Shown here: positions 52,041 to 61,240 of the stretch, in pieces
Numbering within the stretch: position 1 is the first letter of the stretch
How the letters are laid out: each line of letters begins with the position of its first letter
Source of the DNA: Caballeronia sp. LZ062
GTDB taxonomy: Bacteria > Pseudomonadota > Gammaproteobacteria > Burkholderiales > Burkholderiaceae
Assembly: GCF_031450785.1 (NCBI RefSeq)
Contig: NZ_JARTWB010000002.1
Coordinates: forward strand, 2,294,001 to 2,358,000
Length of the DNA stretch: 64,000 bases
Reading direction: 5' to 3'
Translations under genes and position numbers: made by a program
The notes under the pieces: generated by a model
Database searches by the model: none
What the model was told of the DNA's origin: nothing
What the model saw: the letters and a program-made list of their open reading frames with translations, nothing else

Positions 52041-52946
52041 ATGACCCCGACCCCCTCCTTCGCCCCCGACGCGCCCTGGCGCATCGACCGCACCCGGCTC
52101 GCCACGCTCGCCGAGCGTCCCGTGCGGGACTGGACCATCGAGATCGTCGATGAAACCGGCTCCACCAACGCCGATCTGGTCGAGCGCATGCGCGCGCTTG
52201 CCCGCGACGTCGCGCAACGCACGCCGCCCGCGCCGGTCGCGCGCGTCGCGTATGCGCAGACGGCCGGGCGCGGGCGGCGCGGGCGCGCGTGGCTCGCCGA
52301 GCCGGGCAACGCGCTTCTGATGTCGGTCGGCTATGTGCTGCGGCGGCCTATCGAAGGGCTGTCGGGCCTGAGTCTCGCCATCGGCACCGCCGTGCTCGAC
52401 GCGCTCGCGCGCCTGCCGCTCACGCCGTCCGCGCGGCCCGCGCTCAAGTGGCCGAACGACGTGCTGCTCGACGACGGCAAGCTCGCCGGCATCCTCATCG
52501 AGACGGCGTGGAATGCGCCGGGCGCGACGGCGGTGGTGATCGGCATCGGCATCAATCTGCACGGCGCGGAGCAGCTCGCCGCGCAAGTCGACGAGGCAAA
52601 TCGCCAGTCGCCGTCCGCTGCCGCTCCCGGCGCGGCGCCCGCCGCGCTCGCCCGCGCGTGGCCCGACGCGAATCTCACGGACACGCTCGCCGCGCTGCTG
52701 AATGCGCTCGACACCGCGCTGCCTCGCTTCGAAGCGGACGGCTTCCGGCCGTTCCGCCAGCGCTGGACCGACGCGCACGCCTACGCGGGCCGCGAAGTCG
52801 TGCTGATGGACCAGGGGCAGGAAGTGACGCGCGGCGTCGCGAGCGGCGTCGACGACAGCGGACACTTGCTGATCGACGCGCCCGAAGGACCGCGCGCCGT
52901 CGCGACGGGCGAACTGTCGCTGCGGCTCGCGAAGGAGCGTCCGTGA
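52041..52946 (+). CDS. birA: biotin-[acetyl-CoA carboxylase] ligase (monofunctional)
   Basis: A 301-residue ligase that makes biotinyl-AMP and biotinylates the carrier protein. The biotin/ATP loop is [11 protein letters not shown] (75-85), the catalytic-lysine segment [19 protein letters not shown] (136-154), and the C-terminal SH3-like domain is present. It lacks the N-terminal helix-turn-helix of E. coli BirA and so should not repress transcription. Its stop overlaps the coaX start (GTGA). Confidence 0.94.
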   Translation: MTPTPSFAPDAPWRIDRTRLATLAERPVRDWTIEIVDETGSTNADLVERMRALARDVAQRTPPAPVARVAYAQTAGRGRRGRAWLAEPGNALLMSVGYVLRRPIEGLSGLSLAIGTAVLDALARLPLTPSARPALKWPNDVLLDDGKLAGILIETAWNAPGATAVVIGIGINLHGAEQLAAQVDEANRQSPSAAAPGAAPAALARAWPDANLTDTLAALLNALDTALPRFEADGFRPFRQRWTDAHAYAGREVVLMDQGQEVTRGVASGVDDSGHLLIDAPEGPRAVATGELSLRLAKERP

Positions 52947-53770
52947 GCGACGCGCCGATGCTGTTGATCGACGCGGGCAACAGCCGCATCAAGTGGTCGC
53001 TGGTGGATGAAAACGGCGCGGCCATCGCGAGCGGCGCGCTGGAACACGAACGTGAATCCGCGCCGGGCGATGCCGCCGATCCGGCGCTCGCCGCATGGTC
53101 GGCGCTGCCTCGGCCGGGAAGCGCGTGGATGTCGAACGTGGCGGGCGCGGCGGTGCAGGCGCGCATCGAACGCATGATCGACGCGCGCTGGCCGGCGCTG
53201 CCGCGCACCGTCGTGCGCGCGAAGCGTGCGCAATGCGGCGTGACCAACGGTTACACGGAACCGGAGAAGCTCGGCAGCGACCGCTGGGCGAGCCTGATCG
53301 GCGCGCGCGCTGCATTTCCCGGCGAGAACGTGCTGATCGCCACCTTCGGCACCGCGACGACGCTCGAAGCGTTGCGCGCCGACGGCGTCTTCACGGGCGG
53401 ATTGATCGCGCCGGGCTGGTCGCTGATGATGCAATCGCTCGGCAGCCACACCGCGCAGTTGCCGACACTCGATGCCGCCGCCGCGCGCCGCGCGCTCGGT
53501 CACGCGCAAGCGCCTGCGCCCAGCTTCTTCGCCACCGATACCGCCGCCGCGCTCTCCGCGGGCTGCCTGCTCGCGCAAGCCAGCCTGATCGAACGCGCAT
53601 GGCGCGATCTGCGCGCCGAGTGGCAGTCCGACGTGCGCCTCGTGCTCGGCGGCGGCGCGGCCAACGAGATTGCGGGCGCGCTCGCGGTGCCGCACACTCG
53701 CCACGATTCCCTCGTGCTTGCCGGCCTCGCGCTCATTGCGCGCGAATCGGCCGCGCATCGAACTGACTGA
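52943..53770 (+). CDS. coaX: type III pantothenate kinase
   Basis: A 275-residue ASKHA-fold kinase, the first step of coenzyme A synthesis. The phosphate-1 motif is [14 protein letters not shown] (7-20), the second is [20 protein letters not shown] with the catalytic aspartate, and the third [11 protein letters not shown]. The start is GTG, with AAGGAG five bases upstream, overlapping the birA stop. A larger open frame covers this gene and part of birA in another phase and is not real. Confidence 0.94.
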   Translation: MSDAPMLLIDAGNSRIKWSLVDENGAAIASGALEHERESAPGDAADPALAAWSALPRPGSAWMSNVAGAAVQARIERMIDARWPALPRTVVRAKRAQCGVTNGYTEPEKLGSDRWASLIGARAAFPGENVLIATFGTATTLEALRADGVFTGGLIAPGWSLMMQSLGSHTAQLPTLDAAAARRALGHAQAPAPSFFATDTAAALSAGCLLAQASLIERAWRDLRAEWQSDVRLVLGGGAANEIAGALAVPHTRHDSLVLAGLALIARESAAHRTD

Positions 53771-53802
53771 TGATTACCGAATCGACTGACGGAGCCCCAA
53801 GA

Positions 53803-54045
53803 ATGCTGCGCTGGCTCATTGCCTTTCTCGTTTTGGCCAACGTGCTGGTGTTCGCGCTCGTACACGGCATGTTCGGCTCGTCGCTGCCCGCCGCAGGCGC
53901 GCGCGAGCCGCATCATCTGTTGCAACAGGTGCGGCCGGAAACGCTGACCACGCGCCCGCTGCGCCCCGAAGATGCGGCCGATCAGCCTCAAGTCGGCGGT
54001 CCCGCGCCCGCCGCGAACGTAGAGACGAAGCCGCTCGGCCAGTAA
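53803..54045 (+). CDS. small single-pass membrane protein
   Basis: An 80-residue protein with one N-terminal helix (MLRWLIAFLVLANVLVFALVHGMFG) and a short proline-rich periplasmic tail. ATG 53803 has GGAG eight bases upstream; an in-frame ATG at 53770 overlaps the coaX stop and is the alternative. It is probably cotranscribed with birA-coaX. I cannot name it; a similar small gene follows coaX in related genomes. Confidence 0.7.
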   Translation: MLRWLIAFLVLANVLVFALVHGMFGSSLPAAGAREPHHLLQQVRPETLTTRPLRPEDAADQPQVGGPAPAANVETKPLGQ

Positions 54046-54057
54046 CGCGCGGCCCGT

Positions 54058-54540
54058 TCAGGACTGCGCGCGGACCTTCTTCAGCAGCGCGGTGGTCGAG
54101 CGGTCATGCTCGAACGCAATCGCCAGCGCCTTGCCGCCCCAGCCGCGCACGAGCGCCGATTCCGCGAGCTTGTCCATGTCGTAGTCGCCGCCCTTGACGA
54201 GCACGTCGGGGCGCAGCGCGTCGATCAGTTGCAGCGGCGTCGATTCCTCGAACTTCACCACCCAATCCACGCTTTCGAGCGCCGCGAGCAGCGCCATGCG
54301 GTCGTCTTCGCGATTGATCGGGCGATCGTCGCCCTTGCCGAGCGTGCGCACGGAGGCATCGCTGTTCACGCCGACGATCAGCGTCGCGCCGAGCGCCTTC
54401 GCGTCCGCGAGATACGTCACGTGTCCGCGATGCAGGATGTCGAACACCCCGTTGGTGAACACGACCGGCCCGGCGAGCGTCGGGCGGAGCGCGGCGAGCG
54501 CGTCGCGCGTGGTGATCTTGCGTTCGAAAGTGGCGGGCAT
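54058..54540 (-). CDS. rfaE2: D-glycero-beta-D-manno-heptose 1-phosphate adenylyltransferase
   Basis: A 160-residue nucleotidyltransferase corresponding to the C-terminal half of E. coli HldE. The HxGH site is H37-R-G-H40 in FTNGVFDILHRGHVTYLADAK, with GVNSDASVRTLGKG and the family segment DVLVKGGDYDMDKL. It forms ADP-heptose for the LPS core. The separate kinase half is not in the window. ATG 54540 begins the family N-terminus. Its end faces the small membrane gene. Confidence 0.93.
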   Translation of the reverse strand: MPATFERKITTRDALAALRPTLAGPVVFTNGVFDILHRGHVTYLADAKALGATLIVGVNSDASVRTLGKGDDRPINREDDRMALLAALESVDWVVKFEESTPLQLIDALRPDVLVKGGDYDMDKLAESALVRGWGGKALAIAFEHDRSTTALLKKVRAQS

Positions 54541-54628
54541 GTCGGTGCTCTCGCGGATAGTTCGGAAAGCGCGCATTGTGCCACGGCGGTTTGCGCGCCA
54601 ATCGTGATGAAAAGGCGGCCTGGAAAGC

Positions 54629-54665
54629 AAAACGGCCCGCCGCTGAAAGCCGGCAGGCCGTTTTT
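54629..54665. terminator. terminator between the diiron gene and rfaE2
   Basis: AAAACGGCC (54629-54637) pairs with GGCCGTTTT (54656-54664), with an inner GCCG/CGGC after one mismatch. It is followed by U on both strands and lies 20 bases after the diiron-protein stop. Confidence 0.8.
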
Positions 54666-54683
54666 CATTCACGCGATACGCTT

Positions 54684-55559
54684 TTACGCAGGCTGTCCGC
54701 TTGAACCGCCGGACGCGGCTTGCAGACGCTGCACCACTTCCTTGCGATACCGGTTCAATTCCTGCGCCGTGACGAACGACCGCTCGAAAAGAATCGAGAG
54801 GTTGTGCAGAATGCGCTCGACGACCTTCTTCTCCCAGCTATCGTCGAAGCGGATTTGATCGTCCAGCCAGCGTTCGAGCCATTCCGGGTCCGGCAGACGC
54901 GATTGCACGGTATCGCGCGGAAAGAGCGCCTGATTCACGTGCAGGTTCGTGGGATGCAGCGGCTTCTCCGTGCGACGGGCGGAGGCCATCAGCACGCCGA
55001 TTTTCGCGAATGCGGCGCGCGCGGTATCGCCCGCAGTCGAGAGCGCCTTCTTCATGTAGCGCAGATACGCGCCGCCATGACGCGCCTCGTCACGCGAAAT
55101 GGTTTCGTAGATATGCTTGATGACCGGCTCGGTATGCCATTCGGCCGCGCGGCGATACCAGTGATTCAGGCGGATTTCGCCGCAGAAATGAAGCATGAGC
55201 GTTTCGAGCGGCGGCGCGGGATCGAACTCGAAGCGCACGGCGTGCAGTTCTTCTTCCGTCGGCACCAGTTCGGGCCGGAAGCGGCGGAGATATTCCATCA
55301 GCACCAGCGAATGCTTCTGCTCCTCGAAAAACCACACGCTCATGAACGCGGAAAAGTCGCTGTCATGATGGTTGTCACGCAAAAACATTTCGGTTGCGGG
55401 AAGAGCGGACCATTCGGTGATCGCGTTCATCTTGATGGTCCGGGCCTGCTCGTCGGTGAGCAGGGACGCATCGAACTTGTCCCAAGGGATGTCCTTCTCC
55501 ATATCCCAACGGACGGATTCCAGCGATTTATAAAGTTCCGGATAAAGCATGGTGTTCAT
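54684..55559 (-). CDS. ferritin-like diiron protein, acyl-ACP desaturase type
   Basis: A 291-residue all-helical protein with a complete diiron site: glutamates in NAITEWSALPATEMF, ExxH in FFEEQKHSLVL (E80, H83), a glutamate in HFCGEIRLNHWY (E128) and ExxH in SRDEARHGGAYLRYM (E158, H161). The spacing resembles stearoyl-ACP desaturases and related oxygenases, but the substrate is unknown. GGGGTGG lies before the ATG. It lies downstream of the CarH/LitR-type gene, separated by 413 bases. Confidence 0.85.
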   Translation of the reverse strand: MNTMLYPELYKSLESVRWDMEKDIPWDKFDASLLTDEQARTIKMNAITEWSALPATEMFLRDNHHDSDFSAFMSVWFFEEQKHSLVLMEYLRRFRPELVPTEEELHAVRFEFDPAPPLETLMLHFCGEIRLNHWYRRAAEWHTEPVIKHIYETISRDEARHGGAYLRYMKKALSTAGDTARAAFAKIGVLMASARRTEKPLHPTNLHVNQALFPRDTVQSRLPDPEWLERWLDDQIRFDDSWEKKVVERILHNLSILFERSFVTAQELNRYRKEVVQRLQAASGGSSGQPA

Positions 55560-55972
55560 AGTCCACCCCTGAAGCCACTTATGCGACGTTATATCTGTAT
55601 GACGTTCGGCCAAGCGTGCGCACGAACCGCTGCACACGAGCAACCAAGCTTTCAATTTTACGCGGGATTTGGGCGGCCGCTGGCGAAATCCGACAAGGAA
55701 GCGCCCGGTTTAGCGCCGTGGCAACGCGCCCGACGCGTTTTCGCGTCGAACGTCTTGCGCGGATGCCATGTAATGTGCGCCCTGTTCTTTCGTGCGCGAG
55801 AAGCGAAACGTATGCCTGAGCTTGATCGAGGCTTTCGCCGCACCGCCGGTGCTGTGGATCAGCAGGACGACGCTTACGCCGCGCGACGGTTTCCGGCCCA
55901 CTGAGACCCACGTTCCGCCGATGCCGCGACGTTCGCAGGCCCGCTCGAGCCCGCGCTAGCAAGCCTTCTGGA
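55560..55972. other. 413-base gap between the CarH-type gene and the diiron gene
   Basis: Several short frames run through it, but they are arginine-rich and share no family character, so I call no gene. Near the diiron gene a minus-strand TATAAC (about 55584-55589) could be a -10. Two GACGT copies flank it (55577 region and 55599 region). The right part is plain GC-rich DNA. Confidence 0.4.
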
Positions 55973-56986
55973 TCATAGCATGGCGCCTTCGCGCCAGGCC
56001 GCCACGAACTCTTCGATGGGCGTAAGGCCCTCGACGTGGTCGACCCCTTCGTTCGGTTTGCGGCGCAGCGCCGGGCTGCTCCCGCCGGCCCAGATGCGCA
56101 TTTCCTGCGGCAACATGCTGCGCAGTTCCGTCAAACCGTTCGAGATGACCTGCGCGGGGAGCACCGCAGTGAACGACAGCGCGACGACATCGACCTTATG
56201 CGCGACCGCCGCGCCGACGATGTCGTGCAGCGGCGTTTGCAGTCCCAGTTGCACGCATTCGCACTCGCAAAGTGTGAACATGGCTTCGGCCATCAGAATG
56301 CCGAGGCCGTGGCCTTCACCGGACAGCGTCGTCAGCAGAACGCGCGGCCGGCCGCCGCGCCCGCGCAACGCCTCGGACAGCGGGCGCATCAGCGTGCGCA
56401 GCGTGAACTGGATCGACTCGCTGAACAAATGCTCGTGATAGACCTGAAGCGTACCTGCCGCCCACGCGTTGCCCACGCGCGCGGCAAGCGGCGCGGCGAC
56501 ATCGATGACGAAGCGTTCCAGGCCGTCGCGCGTCGCGCGTCTCAGGAGCCCGAAGCGGAAGTCCTCGTATGCGCCGTTGCGCAGCAGCGCGATGAAGTGG
56601 TCCAGTTCGGCGTCCGGCGCGTCCTGCCCGACGCCCGACGACTCCGCGAGTTGCTGAAGCGCCTCGATGGGCTGCGCGAGCACCTTGCTCGGCCGATGCC
56701 CCGCGTCCAGCAAGCGTTTGACGAGCCGCAGCTTCGTCACCTGCTCCTGCGGATACAGTCGCTCGCCGCCGGGCGAGCGCATCGGCTGCGGAAAACCGTA
56801 ACGCCGCTCCCACACGCGCAGCGTGTCCTTCGTCAGACCAATCTCCTGCGCAATTGCGCCGATGCCGACGCCGCTCAGCCCCGAGCCCACGGGACGCACG
56901 GCCGCCGCTGCGGACGCCGCGTTTTCTGGTTCTTCTTGGCCCGGACTCACGTCGGAACCCAGATTATCTTCGGATGAATTTGTCAT
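55973..56986 (-). CDS. MerR-family regulator with cobalamin-binding domain, CarH/LitR type
   Basis: A 337-residue regulator. A low-complexity N-tail is followed by a MerR winged helix (about 40-105: GIGAIAQEIGLTKDTLRVWERRYGFPQP). Next comes a B12-binding helical bundle with the photoreceptor signature W-x9-E-H (W175, E185, H186) and a Rossmann domain with E224-G-H226-G-L-G, the form of the cobalamin ligand motif. In CarH and LitR these residues bind adenosylcobalamin in the dark and light breaks the tetramer, freeing DNA. The start is ATG 56986; GTG/ATG further up lack homology. Its likely targets are itself and the diiron gene downstream. Confidence 0.9.
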   Translation of the reverse strand: MTNSSEDNLGSDVSPGQEEPENAASAAAAVRPVGSGLSGVGIGAIAQEIGLTKDTLRVWERRYGFPQPMRSPGGERLYPQEQVTKLRLVKRLLDAGHRPSKVLAQPIEALQQLAESSGVGQDAPDAELDHFIALLRNGAYEDFRFGLLRRATRDGLERFVIDVAAPLAARVGNAWAAGTLQVYHEHLFSESIQFTLRTLMRPLSEALRGRGGRPRVLLTTLSGEGHGLGILMAEAMFTLCECECVQLGLQTPLHDIVGAAVAHKVDVVALSFTAVLPAQVISNGLTELRSMLPQEMRIWAGGSSPALRRKPNEGVDHVEGLTPIEEFVAAWREGAML

Positions 56987-57018
56987 GGACAAAACGGTAA
57001 TTGAACACGCAGACAGCC

Positions 57019-57032
57019 GCATTGCACAATGC
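57019..57032. promoter_or_regulatory. palindrome in the CarH-type promoter
   Basis: GCATTG-CA-CAATGC, 33 bases upstream of the start, with a second small repeat CTGT-TAG-ACAG at 57079-57089. Either could be an operator for the B12-dependent regulator. Confidence 0.45.
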
Positions 57033-57130
57033 GTGCCTGCGGCGGCAGGTGGACAAATTCGTCGCTAAATCAGCGCAACTGTTAGACAGGATAGATCAAT
57101 ACGTGGCGGTCAGGGACGCGGCGCGCGTGC

Positions 57131-57170
57131 AAAAGAAAACGCCCGGCGACCACGTGACCGCCGGGCGTTT
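57131..57170 (-). terminator. phaM terminator
   Basis: AAACGCCCGGCG (57137-57148) and CGCCGGGCGTTT (57159-57170) pair over 12 bases around a ten-base loop. On the minus strand UUUUCUUUU follows. Confidence 0.88.
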
Positions 57171-57213
57171 CGTTCCAACCGATGCCGCACCCGCGCGACA
57201 CCGGCCGCGATGC

Positions 57214-57993
57214 TCACTCGGGTTTCTTGCGCGCCGGCGCTTTGCGCGCCGCAGCCTTCTTCGCTGCTGCTGCGGCGGCGGACGTATCGTCGCCGGCGTT
57301 CCTGCCGGTGGCCGGCGCGGGCGCGGGTGCAGGCGGGCCCTCACTGGCGGGCGATGTCGCTTGCCCGGCGGGCGCGCCCGCCATGCCGGGCTGAATCATC
57401 GCCAGTTGGGCGAGCTGATTGAACTGCGATTGCAGCGCGTTCCACCAACCGCCCGGATCGAAGCCCGGCGGCAGCGGCGCATCCGGCTGCGCGCCCGGTT
57501 CCGGGTTGTCGCTTTCCGTGGGCGAGGCGCGTTCGCCCGGCGCGGCATGCGGCGCGTCGTTCTGCGCGGCGCCGCCCATCGGCCAGCGGCCCGCCGCCTT
57601 CGACGTTTCCGCCGCCGCATTCTGCGCGCTCTCCACCGACGTCTGCGCGAACGCGCCGAACGCGCGCAGCGTGGCGAGCGTGGCGCGCTGCACTTCGAGC
57701 GCCTGAATCGCGGATTGCAGCATGTTCAGATTGAGCTTCAGCCACTGCTCGACGGCGCGCATGTCGGTCACGCGCTTGTCCAGTTCCTCGATGTTCGTGA
57801 GCGGCGCGAGCATGTCCGACATCATCGAAAGCGACGGATTCGCGCCCTGCGCGCCGCCCGACATCGCGGCCGCGAACGGATTCAAGCGCATCATTTCCCA
57901 CATCTTGCCCATCATGTCGGCCTGGCCCAAGCCGGAGAAACCGGGGAAACCGGGAATGGAAAACGGCGAGTTGCCGCCTGAGGTGTCCGTCAT
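57214..57993 (-). CDS. phaM: PhaM-family polyhydroxyalkanoate granule regulator
   Basis: A 259-residue protein. The conserved N-terminal part ([29 protein letters not shown] and [43 protein letters not shown]) is followed by an Ala/Pro-rich linker and a basic tail ([16 protein letters not shown]) like histone H1. In Cupriavidus necator PhaM activates PHA synthase and tethers granules to DNA. ATG 57993 starts the conserved part; the frame is open 45 codons more. It is closed by a strong terminator. No phaC or phaP is in the window. Confidence 0.88.
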   Translation of the reverse strand: MTDTSGGNSPFSIPGFPGFSGLGQADMMGKMWEMMRLNPFAAAMSGGAQGANPSLSMMSDMLAPLTNIEELDKRVTDMRAVEQWLKLNLNMLQSAIQALEVQRATLATLRAFGAFAQTSVESAQNAAAETSKAAGRWPMGGAAQNDAPHAAPGERASPTESDNPEPGAQPDAPLPPGFDPGGWWNALQSQFNQLAQLAMIQPGMAGAPAGQATSPASEGPPAPAPAPATGRNAGDDTSAAAAAAKKAAARKAPARKKPE

Positions 57994-58045
57994 TCGTCGC
58001 TCCTCTTGATTGGTTGATCGCGCTTGGCTGCAAGCGCCGCGTTCG

Positions 58046-58873
58046 TCAGAACGGCGCGCCGCCGGGGAAATCCGGCGCGCGGCGCTCGCGCAGCGAACGC
58101 ATGCCTTCGTGCACGTCGGGGCCGGCAAAGCCCATGAATTCCAGCGCGAGCGATGTGTCGAAAGTCGGCCCCGCCATGCGCAGCCAGTTGTTCAGCGCGT
58201 ACTTCGTCCAGCGGATGGCCGTCTGCGATCCGGCCGCGAGGCGGTTCGCGACCTCGATCGCCTTCGGCATGAGTTCGCTTTCTTCCACCGCGAGCGATAC
58301 CAGCCCGATGCGCTCCGCCTCTTCGCCGCTCACAGGCTCGCATAGGAGCAGATAGTACTTGGCCTTCGCCATCCCGCACAGCAGCGGCCAGACGATCGCC
58401 GCATGATCGCCCGCCGCGACGCCGAGCCGCGTATGTCCGTCGATGATGCGCGCCGACTTCGCCGCAATGGAAATATCGGCGAGCAAGCCCGCGACCAGCC
58501 CCGCGCCGACCGCCGGACCGTGCATGGCGGAGACGATCGGTTTGCTGCAATTGATCACGTTGTACACGAGATCGCGCGCCTCGCGCCAGACACGCGCGCG
58601 CACGTCGAAGTCGTTCGCCATCTCTTCGACGAGCGCGAGGTCGCCGCCCGCCGAAAAGCCCTTGCCTTCGCCGCGAATCAGCGCGACGCGCGTGTCCGGA
58701 TCGCGGTCGATATCGCGCCAGATATCCGCGAGTTCGCGATGCATGCTGGCGTCGGCGGTGGAGAGGCCGCTCTTGTTCGCGCCCGCGCCCGGCATGACGA
58801 CTTCCAGCACGCCATGCGCATGACGGCGCAACTGCAGCGACGTGTAGTGCGAATACAAGGAGAGATCGCTCAT
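58046..58873 (-). CDS. enoyl-CoA hydratase/isomerase-family protein
   Basis: A 275-residue crotonase. The oxyanion-hole segments are [18 protein letters not shown] and [25 protein letters not shown]; the second catalytic acid position lies in [20 protein letters not shown], with D rather than the common E. The substrate is not clear. It follows the branched-chain-type binding-protein gene by 16 bases, so it belongs to the small catabolic operon that includes a FAH-family enzyme. Confidence 0.88.
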   Translation of the reverse strand: MSDLSLYSHYTSLQLRRHAHGVLEVVMPGAGANKSGLSTADASMHRELADIWRDIDRDPDTRVALIRGEGKGFSAGGDLALVEEMANDFDVRARVWREARDLVYNVINCSKPIVSAMHGPAVGAGLVAGLLADISIAAKSARIIDGHTRLGVAAGDHAAIVWPLLCGMAKAKYYLLLCEPVSGEEAERIGLVSLAVEESELMPKAIEVANRLAAGSQTAIRWTKYALNNWLRMAGPTFDTSLALEFMGFAGPDVHEGMRSLRERRAPDFPGGAPF

Positions 58874-58889
58874 GTCGGTTCCATGTGGT

Positions 58890-60050
58890 CTAGCGCGGCT
58901 GATACGCCCACTTGCCGTCGCGGATCTCGACCATCACGCGGGCGCGCTGGTCGAGACCGATGTGATCGTTGGGCGTCATGTTGACGACGCCGTTCGTGTC
59001 CGCGAAGTTCTTCGTGCCTTCGAGCGCATCGCGAAGCGCGCCGCGAAACGCGGGCGTGCCGGGCGCGCCGGCTTTCATCGCAATGGGAACGGCGCGTTGC
59101 AGCAACATCCCCGCGTCCCACGCATACGAGCCGAATGCTGAGACCGTGCCCGCGCCCTGCTTCGCTTCGTACAGTTTGATGTAGTCGAGCGCGAGGCGCT
59201 TGGCCGGATGATCGTCCGGCAACTGGGCGGCGACGAGCACGGGGCTCGTCGGCAGGAAGGTGCCGTTGCAATCCGCGCCGCATACGCGCAGGAAGTCGCG
59301 GTTGCCCACGCCGTGATTGTGATAGACCTTGCCCTTGTAGCCACGCTGCGCGAGCGTCTTCGGCGGCAAGGCGGCGGGCGTGCCGGCCGCGCCGACCACC
59401 ACTGCATCCGGCTTGGCCGCGAGAATCTTGAGAATCTGCCCGGTCACGCTCGGGTCCGTGCGATTGAACCGCTCGTTGGCGACGACCGTGATCTTGTGCA
59501 GTTGCGCGAACTTGGCGACTTCCGCGTAGAAGGTTTCGCCGAGCGCGTCCGCCTGGCCGATGTACGCGAGCGTCTTCACGCCGTGATTGCTCGCGTGCTC
59601 GGCAATCGCGGAGGCCATCATCGCGTCCGTTTGCGGCGTCTTGAAAACCCAGCGGCGCTTCTCGTCGACAGGCTCGATGATCTTCGCCGACGAAGCGAGC
59701 GAGATCATCGGCGTTTGACCTTGCGCGACGACGTCGATCATCGCGAGCGAATTCGGCGTGATCGACGAGCCGATAATCGCGTCGACCTGATTCTCGCTGA
59801 TGAGCTTCTTCGTGGTCTGCACGGCTTGCGTGGTGTCGGAGGCGTCGTCGAGCACGATGTAGTCGACGCTCGCGCCGCCCATTTCCTTCGGCAGAAGCGC
59901 GACGGTATCGCGGGCGGGAATGCCGAGCGACGCAGCCGGCCCCGTCAGCGACAGCACGAGCCCGATCTTGACGTGCGGCGTTTGCGCGAACGCCGCCGTC
60001 GTCGCGGCAAATGCCGTCACCGCTGCCGCCACCCACTTGCTTATGCGCAT
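58890..60050 (-). CDS. ABC transporter substrate-binding protein, LivK-like type I fold
   Basis: A 386-residue periplasmic binding protein with a signal peptide ([17 protein letters not shown]) and the type I fold: [48 protein letters not shown] and [18 protein letters not shown]. Family members take branched-chain amino acids, aromatic acids or amides. No permease or ATPase gene is nearby. ATG 60050 begins the signal; the frame is open upstream. The neighbours suggest an aromatic substrate, but this is inference. Confidence 0.9.
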   Translation of the reverse strand: MRISKWVAAAVTAFAATTAAFAQTPHVKIGLVLSLTGPAASLGIPARDTVALLPKEMGGASVDYIVLDDASDTTQAVQTTKKLISENQVDAIIGSSITPNSLAMIDVVAQGQTPMISLASSAKIIEPVDEKRRWVFKTPQTDAMMASAIAEHASNHGVKTLAYIGQADALGETFYAEVAKFAQLHKITVVANERFNRTDPSVTGQILKILAAKPDAVVVGAAGTPAALPPKTLAQRGYKGKVYHNHGVGNRDFLRVCGADCNGTFLPTSPVLVAAQLPDDHPAKRLALDYIKLYEAKQGAGTVSAFGSYAWDAGMLLQRAVPIAMKAGAPGTPAFRGALRDALEGTKNFADTNGVVNMTPNDHIGLDQRARVMVEIRDGKWAYQPR

Positions 60051-60177
60051 CGAAGTCTCCGTTTGTATTTTTGTCGTCGTGCGGCGCGTGAGCCGCAACG
60101 CCCGGAGAGTGTACGGTCGCCGGCGCCCTCGACGCATCGGGCGAAACCCGTTGCGCCGTTTGTTTCATCGCGCGTGG

Positions 60178-61164
60178 TCAGTGCTCGAGTTGCACGACCG
60201 CCTGATCGATCGCGCCGAAGATGGACTTGCCCGCGTCGTCGAAGACTTCGATCTTCACGCTGTCGCCGAACTTCATGAACTCCGTCTGCGGCGCGCCGTG
60301 CTCGATGGTCTCCAGGCAACGCTTCTCCGCGATACAGCAGTAACCGCGCTTCGTGTCCTTGTTCGATATCGTGCCTGAGCCGACGATCGACCCCGCGCGC
60401 AAGTTGCGCGTCTTCGCGGCGTGCGCGATCAACTGGCCGAAGTGAAACACCATGTCCACGCCGCAGTCCGGCTGGCCGACCTTCTTGCCGTTCCAGTGCA
60501 CGGTCATCGGGCGATGCACGCGGCCTTCGCGCCACGCGTCGCCGAGTTCGTCCGGCGTGACGGCCACCGGCGAAAACGCGGTCGCGGGCTTGCTCTGGAA
60601 GAAGCCGAAGCCCTTCGCGAGTTCGGCGGGAATCAGGTTGCGCAGCGAGACGTCATTGACCAGCATCAGCAAGCGCACGCTCTTCAACGCTTCGTCGGGC
60701 GTGGGCGCCATCTGCACGTCGGACGTAATCACCGCGACTTCCGCCTCGAAGTCGATGCCATACGATTCCGACGCACACACGATGTCGTCGGTCGGTCCGA
60801 GGAAGTCATCGCTGCCGCCTTGATACATGAGCGGATCGGTCCAGAACTCGGGCGGCATCTCCGCACCGCGCGCGCGGCGCACGAGTTCCACGTGATTCAC
60901 GTAGGACGAGCCGTCGGCCCACTGGAACGCACGCGGCAACGGCGCCATGCACGACTTCGCATCGAACGAGAACGTGTGGCGCGCGCGGCCCTGATTCAAT
61001 GCTTCGTAGAGGTCGAAAAGCTGCGGTGCGTAGAACGTCCAGTCGTCGAGCGCGCGTTGCAGTGTCGAGACGATTCCATCGGGAATGACCGCCGTGCGCA
61101 GATCGCGCGAAACGACGATGAGCTGGCCGTCGCGCGTGCCGTCCTTCAGCGTGGCAAGTTTCAT
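60178..61164 (-). CDS. fumarylacetoacetate hydrolase-family enzyme
   Basis: A 328-residue FAH-family hydrolase. The metal-binding segment is ESYGIDFEAEVAVITSDV, with the later VNDVSLRNLIPAEL, FFQSKPATAFSPVAVTP and GSIVGSGTISNKD. True FAH cleaves fumarylacetoacetate at the end of tyrosine breakdown; relatives act on other diketo acids. It is divergent from the IclR gene with an inverted repeat in the shared promoter, so it is probably the IclR target. The binding protein and crotonase genes lie downstream. Confidence 0.9.
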   Translation of the reverse strand: MKLATLKDGTRDGQLIVVSRDLRTAVIPDGIVSTLQRALDDWTFYAPQLFDLYEALNQGRARHTFSFDAKSCMAPLPRAFQWADGSSYVNHVELVRRARGAEMPPEFWTDPLMYQGGSDDFLGPTDDIVCASESYGIDFEAEVAVITSDVQMAPTPDEALKSVRLLMLVNDVSLRNLIPAELAKGFGFFQSKPATAFSPVAVTPDELGDAWREGRVHRPMTVHWNGKKVGQPDCGVDMVFHFGQLIAHAAKTRNLRAGSIVGSGTISNKDTKRGYCCIAEKRCLETIEHGAPQTEFMKFGDSVKIEVFDDAGKSIFGAIDQAVVQLEH

Positions 61165-61209
61165 AAAGCGGAGTCGGGGCTGAGATGACGTTGAGGGAAA
61201 TGTATTTTA

Positions 61210-61226
61210 CGATGGTGAATCCATCG
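61210..61226. promoter_or_regulatory. operator candidate between the FAH-family gene and iclR
   Basis: CGATGG-TGAAT-CCATCG: perfect six-base arms in the 76-base divergent promoter, next to a minus-strand -10-like TAAAAT. IclR binding is inferred from position. Confidence 0.6.
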
Positions 61227-61240
61227 CCTTCCCGCTTTCC

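Noticed and set aside
52289..53770. A 493-codon plus-strand open frame covering the end of birA and all of coaX
   Set aside because: Its first 218 codons are in the wrong phase for birA and arginine/alanine-rich, as GC-rich shadow frames are. Only the coaX part is real, starting at GTG 52943.
55579..55962. A 127-codon minus-strand frame in the gap before the diiron gene
   Set aside because: Arginine-rich, no motif, no Shine-Dalgarno. Treated as non-coding.
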